Shown piece after piece: positions 1 through 8,669 of a DNA stretch of 64,000 bases. The stretch is taken from positions 2,294,001 to 2,358,000 of the forward strand of contig NZ_CP023702.1 in NCBI RefSeq assembly GCF_008704555.1, written 5' to 3'. The translations under genes were made by a program, and so were the position numbers. Position 1 is the first letter of the stretch, and the number at the start of each line of letters is the position of its first letter. Below the pieces are notes generated by a model. It saw only the letters and a list, made by a program, of their open reading frames with translations, did no database searches and had not been told where the DNA came from. This DNA comes from Streptomyces nitrosporeus (lineage in GTDB: Bacteria; Actinomycetota; Actinomycetes; Streptomycetales; Streptomycetaceae).

Positions 1-453
1 GGTGTCCGTCCGGCCCGCGCAGGAGGCCGCCGGGCGGGGCGGCGGGCGCGCTGCCCGGGCTCAGGCGGACCGCGTCCGCCGCGACCGCGCGCCGCGTCCC
101 GTCCGGGCCCGCCACCCGGCCCCCGGCACGGCTCCGCAGGCTCCGCGCGGGGTCAGGTGCCCCGCCGGGAGCAGGGTGACGCGTGGGTCGTCGCGGATCT
201 CGCCGGTCTCGCAGGCGTCGGCCTCCGGGTGGGCCACCAGCAGCCGGGTGGCGGTGTCCGGGCGGGCGCGCAGGAAGGTGCCGCCCGGCCGGTCGCCGCC
301 GAGGACGGGCAGGGCCCGGCCCCCGGCGTCGCCCGGCCCGGCCTCCCCGCCCCCTCCGGACGCACGGACGGCGTGTCCCGCACCTCCCCGGACGGGAGGC
401 GCGGGACACGCCGTCACCCGGCCCCGGGCGGCCCGCACGCCGCCCGCGGGCCG
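1..453. other. gene-poor left edge, no confident CDS
   Basis: No gene can be assigned with confidence left of meaB. A minus-strand frame is open from about 438 to 61, and its middle (roughly 160-310) has strongly GC-biased third positions and a fairly normal amino-acid mix. It runs straight through the 370-412 hairpin, however, and its ends look non-coding. It may be a decayed or short unrecognised gene. The plus-strand open frames here are antisense to meaB. Confidence 0.4.
370..412. terminator. strong bidirectional hairpin downstream of meaB
   Basis: GGCGTGTCCCGC (370-381) pairs perfectly with GCGGGACACGCC (401-412), with an inner CCTCCC/GGGAGG pairing. It lies about 40 bp past the meaB stop codon. 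There is no T-tract, as is usual for Streptomyces hairpin terminators. Confidence 0.7.
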
Positions 454-1500
454 TCAGTTCCCGGACGCGCGGCCTCCGTTCCCGGCCGGGGCGCGGTCCT
501 CGTCCCCGGGCACCGGATCCCCGTCCCCGGACGCCGGGCCCTGGTCGCCGGTCAGCCCGGCCACCAGCTCGTCGGCGGCGGCGTACGGGTCGAGGCGGCC
601 GGCCGTGATGCGTTCGGCGAGCGCGTCCAGCCGGCGGTCGCCGTGCAGGTCGGCGATCCGCTCCCGGAGGGCGGTGACGGCGATCGTCTCGACCTCCCGG
701 GCCGCGCGGGCGGTACGCCGCCCGGCCAGGACGCCGTGCTCCTCCATCCACGCCCGGTGCTTCTCCAGCGCCTCGACGACCTCGTCGACGCCCTCGCCCC
801 GGGCGGCGACCGTCTTCACGATCGGCGGGCGCCAGTCGCCGGGCCCCCGGGACTCCCCCAGGCCCAGCATGTGGTTGAGCTCCCGGGCGGTGGCGTCGGC
901 CCCGTCGCGGTCGGCCTTGTTGACCACGTACACGTCGCCGATCTCCAGGATCCCGGCCTTCGCCGCCTGGATGCCGTCGCCCATGCCCGGGGCCAGGAGC
1001 ACCACCGAGGTGTCGGCCTGCGAGGCGATCTCCACCTCGGACTGGCCGACCCCCACCGTCTCCACCAGGACCACGTCGCAGCCCGCCGCGTCCAGGACCC
1101 GGATCGCCTGCGGGGCCGACCAGGCGAGCCCGCCGAGGTGGCCGCGGGTGGCCATCGAGCGGATGTAGACGCCCGGGTCGGAGGCGTGGTCCGACATCCG
1201 GACCCGGTCGCCGAGGAGCGCGCCCCCGGAGAACGGCGAGGACGGGTCCACGGCCAGCACCCCGACCCGCTTGCCGGCCCTGCGGTACGCGGAGACCAGG
1301 GCCGAGGTGGAGGTGGACTTGCCGACCCCCGGGGAACCGGTCAGCCCGACGACGTAGGCGTGCCCGGCGAGCGGTGCCAGGGCCGCCATCACCTCACGCA
1401 GCTGGGGCGAGGCCCCCTCCACCAGGGAGATGAGCCGGGCCACCGCACGCGGCCTGCCCTGGCGTGCCTGCTCGACCAGGGACGGGACGTCCACCTTCAC
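454..1500 (-). CDS. meaB: methylmalonyl-CoA mutase-associated GTPase MeaB
   Basis: G3E-family P-loop GTPase (348 aa) that chaperones adenosylcobalamin-dependent methylmalonyl-CoA mutase: it gates cofactor loading and protects the radical enzyme. Visible motifs are Walker A GSPGVGKST near residue 57, the DPSSPFSGG segment, ETVGVGQSE in switch II and NKADRDGA as the guanine-specificity NKxD box. I chose the GTG at 1500 because GAGGAG lies 7 nt upstream; another GTG at 1515 would add five residues. The last ~30 residues are rich in Gly, Asp and Pro and probably disordered. It lies 30 bp downstream of the thiolase gene on the same strand, so the two are probably cotranscribed. Methylmalonyl-CoA epimerase is encoded just beyond, so this is a propionyl/methylmalonyl-CoA cluster. 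Confidence 0.93.
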   Translation of the reverse strand: MKVDVPSLVEQARQGRPRAVARLISLVEGASPQLREVMAALAPLAGHAYVVGLTGSPGVGKSTSTSALVSAYRRAGKRVGVLAVDPSSPFSGGALLGDRVRMSDHASDPGVYIRSMATRGHLGGLAWSAPQAIRVLDAAGCDVVLVETVGVGQSEVEIASQADTSVVLLAPGMGDGIQAAKAGILEIGDVYVVNKADRDGADATARELNHMLGLGESRGPGDWRPPIVKTVAARGEGVDEVVEALEKHRAWMEEHGVLAGRRTARAAREVETIAVTALRERIADLHGDRRLDALAERITAGRLDPYAAADELVAGLTGDQGPASGDGDPVPGDEDRAPAGNGGRASGN

Positions 1501-1530
1501 GCTCGGTCTCCTCACTCGGTACGTACGGGA

Positions 1531-2733
1531 CTACTTGCCGGGGACGCGGAGGATCAGCGCGTCGCCCTGACCGCCGCCTCCGCACAGCGCCGCCGCGCCG
1601 GTGCCGCCGCCGCGCCGCTTCAGCTCCAGCGCCAGGTGCAGCACCACACGGGCGCCGGACATCCCGATCGGGTGGCCGAGCGCGATCGCGCCGCCGTTCA
1701 CGTTGACCTTGTCGGGCGTGACGCCGAGGTCCTTCATCGACTGGACGGCGACGGCCGCGAACGCCTCGTTGATCTCGATGAGGTCGAGGTCCTCGACACC
1801 GATGCCCTCCTTGGCGAGGGCGTGCCGGATGGCGTTGGAGGGCTGCGACTGGAGCGAGTTGTCCGGGCCGGCCACGTTGCCGTGGGCGCCGATCTCGGCG
1901 ATCCAGTCCAGGCCCAGCGCCTCGGCCTTCGCCTTGCTCATGACGACGACGGCGGCGGCACCGTCGGAGATCTGCGAGGAGGTGCCCGCGGTGATCGTGC
2001 CGTCCTTGGCGAAGGCCGGACGCAGCTTGCCGAGCGACTCGGCGGTCGTCTCGGGGCGGATGCCCTCGTCCTTGGAGAAGAGGACCGGGTCGCCCTTGCG
2101 CTGGGGGATCTCGACCGGGGTGATCTCGGCCTCGAAGATGCCGTTCTTCTGCGCGGCGGCGGCCCGCTGGTGGGACAGGGCGCCGATCTCGTCCTGGGCG
2201 GCGCGGTCCAGTCCGAGGCGGGTGTTGTGCTTCTCGGTGGACTCGCCCATGGGGATGTTCTCGTAGGCGTCGGTCAGGCCGTCGTACGCCATGGAGTCGA
2301 GCATCTCGATCGCGCCGTACTTGTGGCCCTCGCGGGACTTCGGCAGCAGGTGCGGGGCGTTGGTCATCGACTCCTGGCCGCCGGCGACCACGATGTCGAA
2401 CTCACCGGCGCGGATCAGCTGGTCGGCGAGCGCGATGGCGTCGAGGCCGGAGAGGCAGACCTTGTTGACCGTCAGCGCGGGGACGTTCATCGGGATGCCG
2501 GCCTTGACGGCCGCCTGGCGTGCCGGGATCTGCCCCGCCCCGGCCTGGAGCACCTGCCCCATGATCACGTACTGGACCTGGTCGCCGCCGATGCCGGCCC
2601 GGTCCAGCGCGGCCTTGATGGCCACGCCTCCGAGGTCGGCGCCGGAGAAGCTCTTCAGCGAGCCGAGGAGACGGCCCATGGGCGTCCGGGCGCCCGCGAC
2701 GATCACTGAGGTGGTACCGGTCGTTCCTGACAT
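1531..2733 (-). CDS. acetyl-CoA C-acetyltransferase (thiolase)
   Basis: Type II thiolase of 400 aa, a normal length for the family. It condenses two acetyl-CoA to acetoacetyl-CoA or runs the reverse thiolysis. The nucleophilic Cys is in [10 protein letters not shown] (about residue 93); the C-terminal catalytic residues are in [12 protein letters not shown] (His) and CGGGGQG (Cys), and NEAFA is also present. Together these give the complete Cys-His-Cys set. The start is ATG 2733. It is probably first in an operon with meaB (30 bp gap) and is divergent from the epimerase gene across a 135-bp promoter region. Acyl-chain specificity cannot be read from sequence, so a 3-ketoacyl-CoA thiolase is the alternative. 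Confidence 0.93.
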   Translation of the reverse strand: MSGTTGTTSVIVAGARTPMGRLLGSLKSFSGADLGGVAIKAALDRAGIGGDQVQYVIMGQVLQAGAGQIPARQAAVKAGIPMNVPALTVNKVCLSGLDAIALADQLIRAGEFDIVVAGGQESMTNAPHLLPKSREGHKYGAIEMLDSMAYDGLTDAYENIPMGESTEKHNTRLGLDRAAQDEIGALSHQRAAAAQKNGIFEAEITPVEIPQRKGDPVLFSKDEGIRPETTAESLGKLRPAFAKDGTITAGTSSQISDGAAAVVVMSKAKAEALGLDWIAEIGAHGNVAGPDNSLQSQPSNAIRHALAKEGIGVEDLDLIEINEAFAAVAVQSMKDLGVTPDKVNVNGGAIALGHPIGMSGARVVLHLALELKRRGGGTGAAALCGGGGQGDALILRVPGK

Positions 2734-2777
2734 GAGGCGCAGCCCCTTGGGATCGGTTGTGAACGAGGGTTTACCCG

Positions 2778-2806
2778 AATGTACTGAGCGGTACTGCCCG
2801 AGTCAT
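2778..2806 (-). promoter_or_regulatory. candidate sigma70-type promoter of the thiolase-meaB operon
   Basis: Read on the minus strand, ATGACT (2806-2801) and TACATT (2783-2778) are separated by 17 nt and would start transcription near 2771, about 37 nt before the thiolase ATG. The spacer contains a GTACTG-N4-GTACTG direct repeat (2781-2796) that could be an operator. The promoter is inferred from spacing and similarity only. Confidence 0.45.
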
Positions 2807-2868
2807 CCGGCTGTGGGTGTGACGGCGCGCACGTTGCGTAACCAACTCGCGGGCGCTGCACTGGTTCC

Positions 2869-3297
2869 ATGCTGACGCGAATCGACCACATCGGAATCGC
2901 CTGTTTCGACCTGGACAGGACAGTGGAGTTCTACCGCGCGACCTACGGATTCGAGGTGTACCACTCCGAGGTCAACGAGGAGCAGGGCGTCCGGGAGGCC
3001 ATGCTCAGGATCAACGGCACCTCGGACGGCGGGGCCTCCTACCTCCAGCTGCTGGAGCCGACCCGCGAGGACTCCGCCGTGGGCAAGTGGCTGGCGAAGA
3101 ACGGCGAGGGCGTCCACCACATCGCGTTCGGTACGGCGGACGTGGACCAGGACGCCGCGGACATCCGCGGGAAGGGCGTCCGGGTGCTGTACGACGAGCC
3201 CAGGACCGGTTCCATGGGCTCCAGGATCACCTTCCTGCACCCCAAGGACTGCCACGGTGTGCTGACCGAACTGGTCACGTCCCGGACGGATCACTGA
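2869..3297 (+). CDS. mce: methylmalonyl-CoA epimerase
   Basis: Vicinal-oxygen-chelate (glyoxalase-fold) enzyme of 142 aa that interconverts (2R)- and (2S)-methylmalonyl-CoA, linking propionyl-CoA carboxylase to the B12-dependent mutase. The metal ligands expected of the fold are present: His in IDHIGIACFD (residue 5), His in GVHHIAFG (about residue 82) and Glu in HGVLTELV near the C-terminus. The ATG at 2869 has no purine-rich RBS, so the mRNA may be leaderless, although the upstream hexamer at 2857-2862 is a poor -10. It is divergent from the thiolase gene and is followed by a hairpin at 3308. Confidence 0.93.
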   Translation: MLTRIDHIGIACFDLDRTVEFYRATYGFEVYHSEVNEEQGVREAMLRINGTSDGGASYLQLLEPTREDSAVGKWLAKNGEGVHHIAFGTADVDQDAADIRGKGVRVLYDEPRTGSMGSRITFLHPKDCHGVLTELVTSRTDH

Positions 3298-3307
3298 CCT
3301 GAGGATT

Positions 3308-3341
3308 CCCGGCCCGGTAGAGTAGGCGGTTCCGGGCCGGG
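3308..3341 (+). terminator. hairpin downstream of epimerase
   Basis: CCCGGCCCGG (3308-3317) is complementary to CCGGGCCGGG (3332-3341), 11 bp after the mce stop. A GC-only stem without a T-run. Confidence 0.6.
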
Positions 3342-3471
3342 GCCGGGCCGGGGCCGTTCCGCGTCCCCGCCGTTGATCTGTCACCATTCCCCGGGGGACC
3401 GTTCGCCGGCGGGCGGTCCTTGTGTGGAGAATTGCGACCAGGGTCGGGGCCTCCCCTGCTCAGTGGGGCAT

Positions 3472-3502
3472 CCCCTGCTCGAACGAAGTTGAGAGCTTGG
3501 GG
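3472..3502. repeat. dispersed Streptomyces-type palindromic element upstream of scy
   Basis: CCCC-t-GCTC-g-AAC...GTT-g-aGAGC-tt-GGGG forms an interrupted inverted repeat. The right arm TTGAGAGCTTGGGG is duplicated as TTGAGAGCTCGGGG at about 3509-3522, and the left arm CCCCTGCTC also occurs at 3453-3461. From memory, this resembles a small hairpin motif seen in many Streptomyces intergenic regions. It occupies the scy leader just before the RBS at 3521-3530 and could affect scy mRNA. Confidence 0.55.
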
Positions 3503-3539
3503 AAGAAATTGAGAGCTCGGGGAAGGATGGGACCGCGCA

Positions 3540-6500
3540 GTGCGGGGCTACGAAAGCCAGCAGAGCCACCGAGCTGACGACGACCATCTCTCACGGTTCG
3601 AAGCCGAGATGGACCGGCTGAAGACCGACCGGGAGAAGGCCGTCCAGCATGCCGAGGACCTCGGCTACCAGGTCGAGGTCTTGCGTGCCAAGCTGCACGA
3701 GGCCCGGCGCAATCTCGCGGCCCGCCCCGCGCACGACGGCGCGGATTTCGGTTACCAGGCCGAGCAGTTGCTCCGCAACGCGCAGATCCAGGCGGATCAG
3801 ATGCGCAGCGACGCCGAGCGCGAGCTGCGGGAGGCCAGGGCGCAGACGCAGCGCATCCTCCAGGAGCACGCGGAGCACCAGGCCCGCCTCCAGGCCGAGT
3901 TGCACGCCGAGGCGGTGCAGCGGCGCCAGCAGCTCGACCAGGAACTGGCGGAGCGCCGGCAGACCGTCGAGTCCCACGTCAACGAGAACGTCGCCTGGGC
4001 CGAGCAGTTGCGGGCCCGGACCGAGTCGCAGGCCCGCCGCCTGCTGGACGAGTCGCGTGCCGAGGCGGAGCAGTCCCTGGCCGCGGCCCGCGCCGAGGCG
4101 GCCCGGGTGGCCGAGGAGACCCGCCAGCGCGTCGCCTCCGAGGCGGAGGCCGCCCGCGCGGAGGCCGAGAGCACCCTGCTGCGGGCCCGCCGGGACGCCG
4201 AGCGGATGCTGGGCGCCGCGTCCGCCCAGGCCCAGGAGGCCACCTCCCACGCCGAGCGGCTGCGTTCGACGGCCACCGCCGAGACGGAGCGGACCCGGCA
4301 GCAGACCGCGGAGCTGAACCGCACGGCCGAGGAGCGTGTGCAGGAGGCCGAGACCCGGCTGCGCGAGGCCCGGCTGGAGGCCGAGAAGGTCCTCTCCGAG
4401 GCGAAGGAGGCCGCGGTCAAGCGCCTCTCCTCGGCCGAGTCGCAGAACGAGCAGCGCACCCGTACGGCCAAGTCCGAGATCGCCCGGCTGGTCGGTGAGG
4501 CCACCAAGCAGGCCGAGACCCTCAAGGAGGAGGCCGAGCAGGCGCTCGCCGACGCCCGCGCGAAGGCCGAACGGCTGGTCGCCGAGGCGGCGGAGACCGC
4601 GCGCACGGCCGCCGCGGAGGACGCGGCGGCGCAGCTCGCCAAGGCGGCCCGCAGCGCCGAGGAGGTGCTGACCAAGGCGTCCGAGGACGCCCGGTCCACG
4701 ACGAAGGCCGCCGCCGAGGAGGCCGAGCGGATCCGCCGCGAGGCGAAGGCCGAGGCGGACCGGCTGCGGGGCGAGGCCGCCGAGCAGGCCGACCAGCTCA
4801 AGGGCGCGGCCAAGGACGACACCAAGGAGTACCGGGCCAAGACGGTCGAGCTCCAGGAGGAGGCCCGCAGGCTGCGCGACGAGGCCGAGCAGCTGCGTTC
4901 CGAGGCGGTCGCCGAAGGCGAGCGGATCCGCGGCGAGGCCCGCCGTGAGGCCGTGCAGCAGCTGGAGGAGGGTGCCCGCACCGCCGAGGAGCTGCTGACC
5001 AAGGCGAAGGCGGACGCCGAGGAGCTGCGGACCTCCGCGAACGCGGAGAGCGAGAAGATCCGCGGCGAGGCGGCCGAACGCGCCGCCGGCATGCGCAAGC
5101 AGGCCGAGGAGGTCCTGGAGCGCGGCCGCGCGGAGGCGGAGAAGCTCCGCGCCGACGCGGAGGAGCAGGCGGCCTCGCTGACGGCCGCGGCGGAGGCCGC
5201 CGCCGGGTCGCTGCGCGAGGAGACGGAGCGGGCCGTGGAGGCCCGCAAGGCCGAGGCGGCCGAGGAGCTGGCCCGGCTGCGCACCGAGGCGGAGTCCCGC
5301 ATCGCCGCCGCGGAGGAGGCGCTGGGAGAGGCGCGTACGGCGGCGGCGGCGATGCGCCGCGAGGCCGCCGAGGAGACCGAGCGGCTGCGCACCGAGGCCG
5401 CCGAGCGGGTCCGTACGCTCCAGGAGCAGGCCGGGGCGGAGGCCGAGCGGCTGCGTACCGAGGCCGCCTCGGACGCCGCGGCGTCCCGCGCCGAGGGCGA
5501 GGCCGTCGCCGTACGCCTGCGGACCGAGGCCGCCACCGAGGCGGAGCGGCTGAAGAGCGAGGCGCAGGAGAGCGCCGACCGGATGCGCGCGGAGGCGGCG
5601 GCCGCCGCCGAGCGGGTCGGCGCGGAGGCCGCCGAGGCCCTCGCGGCGGCCCGGGAGGAGGCCGACCGGCGCCGACGTACGTCCGAGGAGACGCTGGAGG
5701 CGGCACGCGCCGAGGCGGAGCAGGAGCGCGGGCGCGCCCGCGAGCAGAGCGAGGAGCTGCTGGCCTCCGCCCGCAGGCGGGTCGAGGAGGCGCAGGCCGA
5801 GGCCCAGCGCCTGGTCGAGGAGGCGGACGCCCGCGCCGCGGAGCTGGTCTCCACCGCCGAGCAGACCGCCCAGCAGGTCCGGGACGCGGTGTCCGGGCTC
5901 CAGGAGCAGGCCGCGGAGGAGATCGCCGGGCTGCGGTCCGCCGCCGAGCACGCGGCGGAGCGTACGAGGACCGAGGCCCAGGAGGAGGCGGACCGGGTCC
6001 GCGCCGACGCCTACGCCGAGCGCGAGCGGGCCGCCGAGGACGCCGGCCGTGTCCGCCAGGCCGCGAACGAGGAGTCCCAGGCCGCGACGGCCCTGGCCGA
6101 GCGGACCATGTCCGAGGCGATCACCGAGTCGGAGAAGCTGCGCTCGGACGCCGGGGAGTACAGCCAGCGGGTGCGTACGGAGGCGTCCGACGCCCTCGCC
6201 TCCGCCGAGCAGGACGCCGCGCGCGCCCGCGCCGAGGCCCGGCAGGACGCCAACCGCATCCGGTCCGAGGCGGCGGCCCAGGCCGACCGGCTGATCGGGG
6301 AGGCCACGGCCGAGGCCGAACGGCTCCGCACGGAGACCGCCGAGCAGGCCGCGCGTACGACCGCCGAGGCCACGGCCGAGGCCGAACGGCTCCGCACGGA
6401 GACCGCCGAGCAGGCCGCGCGTACGACCGCCGAGGCGGCCGACGAGGCCGAGCGGCTGCGGGCGGAGGCCGCGCAGACGGTGAGCTCGGCGCAGGAGCAC

Positions 6501-7391
6501 GCGGCCCGCACCCGGGAGGAGTCGGAGAAGCTGCGCGCCGACGCGCGGTCCGCGGCCGAGCAGCTGCGCGCCGAGGCACGCCAGGAGGCGGACCGGCTGC
6601 TGGACGAGGCACGCGAGGCGGCGGCGAAGCGCCGTGCCGACGCCGCCGAACAGGCCGACCAGCTGGTGGCCAAGGCCCAGGAGGAGGCGCTGCGCGCCGC
6701 CACCGAGGCCGAGAAGCAGGCCGACGCCATGGTCGGTGCCGCGCGCAACGAGGCGGTACGCATCACCTCCGAGGCGACCGTGGAGGGCAACTCCCTGGTG
6801 GAGCGGGCCCGTACGGACGCGGACGAGCTGCTGGTGGGTGCGCGCCGGGACGCCACCGCCACCCGGGAGCGCGCCGAGGAGCTGCGGGCCCGGATCGAGG
6901 GCGAGATCGAGCAGCTGCACGAGCGGGCCCGCCGGGAGACGTCCGAGCAGATGAAGACCGCGGGTGAGCGCGTCGACAAGCTGATGAAGGCGGCGACCGA
7001 GCAGCGTGCGGAGGCCGAGGCGAAGGCCGAGCAGCTCCTGGCGGACGCCGGTTCGGAGGCGAGCAAGGTCCGTATCGCCGCGGTGAAGCGCGCCGAGACC
7101 CTGCTCAAGGAGGCCGAGACCAAGAAGGCCGAGGTGACCCGGGCCGCCGAGAAGATGCGGGCCGAGGCCGAGGCCGAGGCGAAGAAGATCGTCGACGAGG
7201 GGCGCCGCGAACTGGACCTCCTGGTCCGCAGGCGCGAGGACATCAACACGGAGATCTCCCGCGTTCAGGACGTGCTGGAGGCTCTGGAGTCCTTCGAGTC
7301 CCCCTCGGCGAACAAGGCGGGTGGCGGTGCGGGCGTGAAGGCGGGCGCGAGCGCCGGCAACCGGTCGGGGGGCAAGGGGTCGGACGGGTAG
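3540..7391 (+). CDS. scy: polarized growth protein Scy
   Basis: Cytoskeletal scaffold of the Streptomyces tip-organising centre: it recruits DivIVA and works with FilP to set hyphal tip number and polarity. The 1283-aa product is almost entirely coiled coil. A short DivIVA-like N-terminus (FEAEMDRLKTDREKAVQHAE, then LGYQVEVL) is followed by over 1,100 residues of Ala/Glu/Arg-rich heptad and 51-residue-type repeats. The last ~40 residues are Gly/Ser/Ala-rich and non-helical. The start is GTG 3540, with GGAAGG 11 nt upstream. A perfect 66-bp tandem duplication lies at 6300-6431. The next gene on the same strand is filP, the expected partner. The long antisense open frame here is a composition artefact. 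Confidence 0.93.
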   Translation: MRGYESQQSHRADDDHLSRFEAEMDRLKTDREKAVQHAEDLGYQVEVLRAKLHEARRNLAARPAHDGADFGYQAEQLLRNAQIQADQMRSDAERELREARAQTQRILQEHAEHQARLQAELHAEAVQRRQQLDQELAERRQTVESHVNENVAWAEQLRARTESQARRLLDESRAEAEQSLAAARAEAARVAEETRQRVASEAEAARAEAESTLLRARRDAERMLGAASAQAQEATSHAERLRSTATAETERTRQQTAELNRTAEERVQEAETRLREARLEAEKVLSEAKEAAVKRLSSAESQNEQRTRTAKSEIARLVGEATKQAETLKEEAEQALADARAKAERLVAEAAETARTAAAEDAAAQLAKAARSAEEVLTKASEDARSTTKAAAEEAERIRREAKAEADRLRGEAAEQADQLKGAAKDDTKEYRAKTVELQEEARRLRDEAEQLRSEAVAEGERIRGEARREAVQQLEEGARTAEELLTKAKADAEELRTSANAESEKIRGEAAERAAGMRKQAEEVLERGRAEAEKLRADAEEQAASLTAAAEAAAGSLREETERAVEARKAEAAEELARLRTEAESRIAAAEEALGEARTAAAAMRREAAEETERLRTEAAERVRTLQEQAGAEAERLRTEAASDAAASRAEGEAVAVRLRTEAATEAERLKSEAQESADRMRAEAAAAAERVGAEAAEALAAAREEADRRRRTSEETLEAARAEAEQERGRAREQSEELLASARRRVEEAQAEAQRLVEEADARAAELVSTAEQTAQQVRDAVSGLQEQAAEEIAGLRSAAEHAAERTRTEAQEEADRVRADAYAERERAAEDAGRVRQAANEESQAATALAERTMSEAITESEKLRSDAGEYSQRVRTEASDALASAEQDAARARAEARQDANRIRSEAAAQADRLIGEATAEAERLRTETAEQAARTTAEATAEAERLRTETAEQAARTTAEAADEAERLRAEAAQTVSSAQEHAARTREESEKLRADARSAAEQLRAEARQEADRLLDEAREAAAKRRADAAEQADQLVAKAQEEALRAATEAEKQADAMVGAARNEAVRITSEATVEGNSLVERARTDADELLVGARRDATATRERAEELRARIEGEIEQLHERARRETSEQMKTAGERVDKLMKAATEQRAEAEAKAEQLLADAGSEASKVRIAAVKRAETLLKEAETKKAEVTRAAEKMRAEAEAEAKKIVDEGRRELDLLVRRREDINTEISRVQDVLEALESFESPSANKAGGGAGVKAGASAGNRSGGKGSDG
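6300..6431 (+). repeat. perfect 66-bp tandem duplication inside scy
   Basis: 6300-6365 and 6366-6431 are identical base for base. Each copy encodes 22 residues (EATAEAERLRTETAEQAART plus two). Identity at silent positions indicates a recent duplication. A diverged third copy follows from 6432. The 22-residue unit preserves coiled-coil register. Confidence 0.9.
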
Positions 7392-7509
7392 GGGCCGTAC
7401 CGCCCGCCCGTCGGCTCGACATGAACATTCAACCCTGCGATGGCAAGTACTCCGCCGGTCAGCCACCCAAAAGGGGTGTCATTCTCCATATCAAAGCGGC
7501 ATCTTCACG

Positions 7510-7536
7510 TTGACACGCCGCCCAGGCCCCTAGGAT
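7510..7536 (+). promoter_or_regulatory. candidate filP promoter
   Basis: TTGACA (7510-7515) and TAGGAT (7531-7536) lie upstream of filP. The spacer is only 15 nt, shorter than ideal, so one of the two hexamers may not be the real element. The implied leader is about 37 nt, ending in AGGAA before the filP ATG. Confidence 0.35.
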
Positions 7537-7579
7537 TCCCTACTAACACCTCTCACCGGTCTCATTCGACAGGAACCCC

Positions 7580-8518
7580 ATGAGCGACCCTTCCTCCCCC
7601 TTCGGCTTCGAGCTCGTGCGACGTGGATACGACCGCGGTCAGGTGGACGACCGCATTTCCAAGCTCGTCGCCGACCGTGACAGTGCTCTCGGCCGTATCA
7701 CCTCTCTGGAAAAGCGCATCGAGGAACTCCACCTCGAAACCCAGAACGCCCAGGCCCAGGTCAACGACGCGGAGCCGTCGTACGCCGGGCTCGGTGCCCG
7801 CGTCGAGAAGATCCTCCGTCTCGCCGAGGAGGAGGCGAAGGACCTGCGCGAGGAGGCCCGTCGCGCCGCCGAGCAGCACCGTGAGCTGGCCGAGTCGGCC
7901 GCCCAGCAGGTGCGCAACGACGCGGAGTCCTTCGCCTCGGAGCGCAAGGCGAAGGCCGAGGACGAGGGTGTCCGCATCGTCGAGAAGGCCAAGGGCGAGG
8001 CGGGCGCGCTGCGCACCGAGGCGCAGAAGGACGCCCAGCAGAAGCGCGAGGAGGCCGACGCCCTCTTCGAGGAGACCCGCGCCAAGGCCGCCCAGGCCGC
8101 CGCGGACTTCGAGACGAACCTCGCCAAGCGGCGCGACCAGTCGGAGCGCGACCTCGCGTCCCGTCAGGCGAAGGCCGAGAAGCGCCTGGCGGAGATCGAG
8201 CACCGCGCGGAGCAGCTCCGCCTGGAGGCCGAGAAGCTGCGTACGGACGCCGAGCGCCGGGCCCGCCAGACGGTGGAGACCGCGCAGCGCCAGGCCGAGG
8301 ACATCGTGGCCGACGCGAACGCCAAGGCCGACCGGATCCGCAGCGAGTCGGAGCGCGAGCTGGCGGCGCTCACCAACCGCCGCGACTCGATCAACGCCCA
8401 GCTGACCAACGTCCGCGAGATGCTGGCGACGCTGACGGGTGCCGCGGTGGCCGCCGCCGGTTCCCCGTCGGAGGAGGAGTCCACGTCCCGCGGGGTCCCC
8501 GCCCAGCAGACCCGCTGA
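7580..8518 (+). CDS. filP: cytoskeletal coiled-coil protein FilP
   Basis: Intermediate-filament-like protein of 312 aa that assembles behind the hyphal tip, interacts with DivIVA and Scy, and contributes to cell stiffness. The first ~25 residues (FGFELVRRGYDRGQVDDRIS) resemble the DivIVA/Wag31 N-terminal motif. An uninterrupted Ala/Glu/Arg/Lys coiled coil follows to about residue 290, then a short Ser/Glu-rich tail. ATG 7580 has AGGAA 6 nt upstream. It sits 188 bp downstream of scy with its own candidate promoter, so it is probably expressed both independently and together with scy. Confidence 0.93.
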   Translation: MSDPSSPFGFELVRRGYDRGQVDDRISKLVADRDSALGRITSLEKRIEELHLETQNAQAQVNDAEPSYAGLGARVEKILRLAEEEAKDLREEARRAAEQHRELAESAAQQVRNDAESFASERKAKAEDEGVRIVEKAKGEAGALRTEAQKDAQQKREEADALFEETRAKAAQAAADFETNLAKRRDQSERDLASRQAKAEKRLAEIEHRAEQLRLEAEKLRTDAERRARQTVETAQRQAEDIVADANAKADRIRSESERELAALTNRRDSINAQLTNVREMLATLTGAAVAAAGSPSEEESTSRGVPAQQTR

Positions 8519-8656
8519 CCCCGGCCCGACGGCCGTCGCGTTCCCCGCGCCCGGTTCCGCCCCTGTGGCGGTGCCGGGCGCGCGGCCGTTCCCGGGCGGG
8601 CCCCCCTCACTCCCGGCGGGCGCGCGCCGGTCCACCGGGGAGGGCGGGACACCCTT

Positions 8657-8662
8657 TAGCGT
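8657..8662 (+). promoter_or_regulatory. -10 of a leaderless promoter (TAGCGT)
   Basis: TAGCGT is followed by 7 nt and then the ATG at 8670, the geometry of actinobacterial leaderless transcripts, where the mRNA begins at the start codon. There is no RBS close to that ATG. The same hexamer precedes nucS at 15104. Confidence 0.6.
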
Positions 8663-8669
8663 GAACCGC

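Noticed and set aside
157..2709. 850-codon plus-strand frame across meaB and the thiolase
   Set aside because: Shadow of two clearly recognised minus-strand genes; composition is Gly/Arg/Val/Asp-biased as expected of antisense high-GC frames.
3591..7466. 1291-codon minus-strand open frame opposite scy
   Set aside because: Antisense artefact of a GC-rich repetitive coding sequence: mostly Leu/Gly/Arg with no domain, while the plus strand encodes a recognisable Scy.
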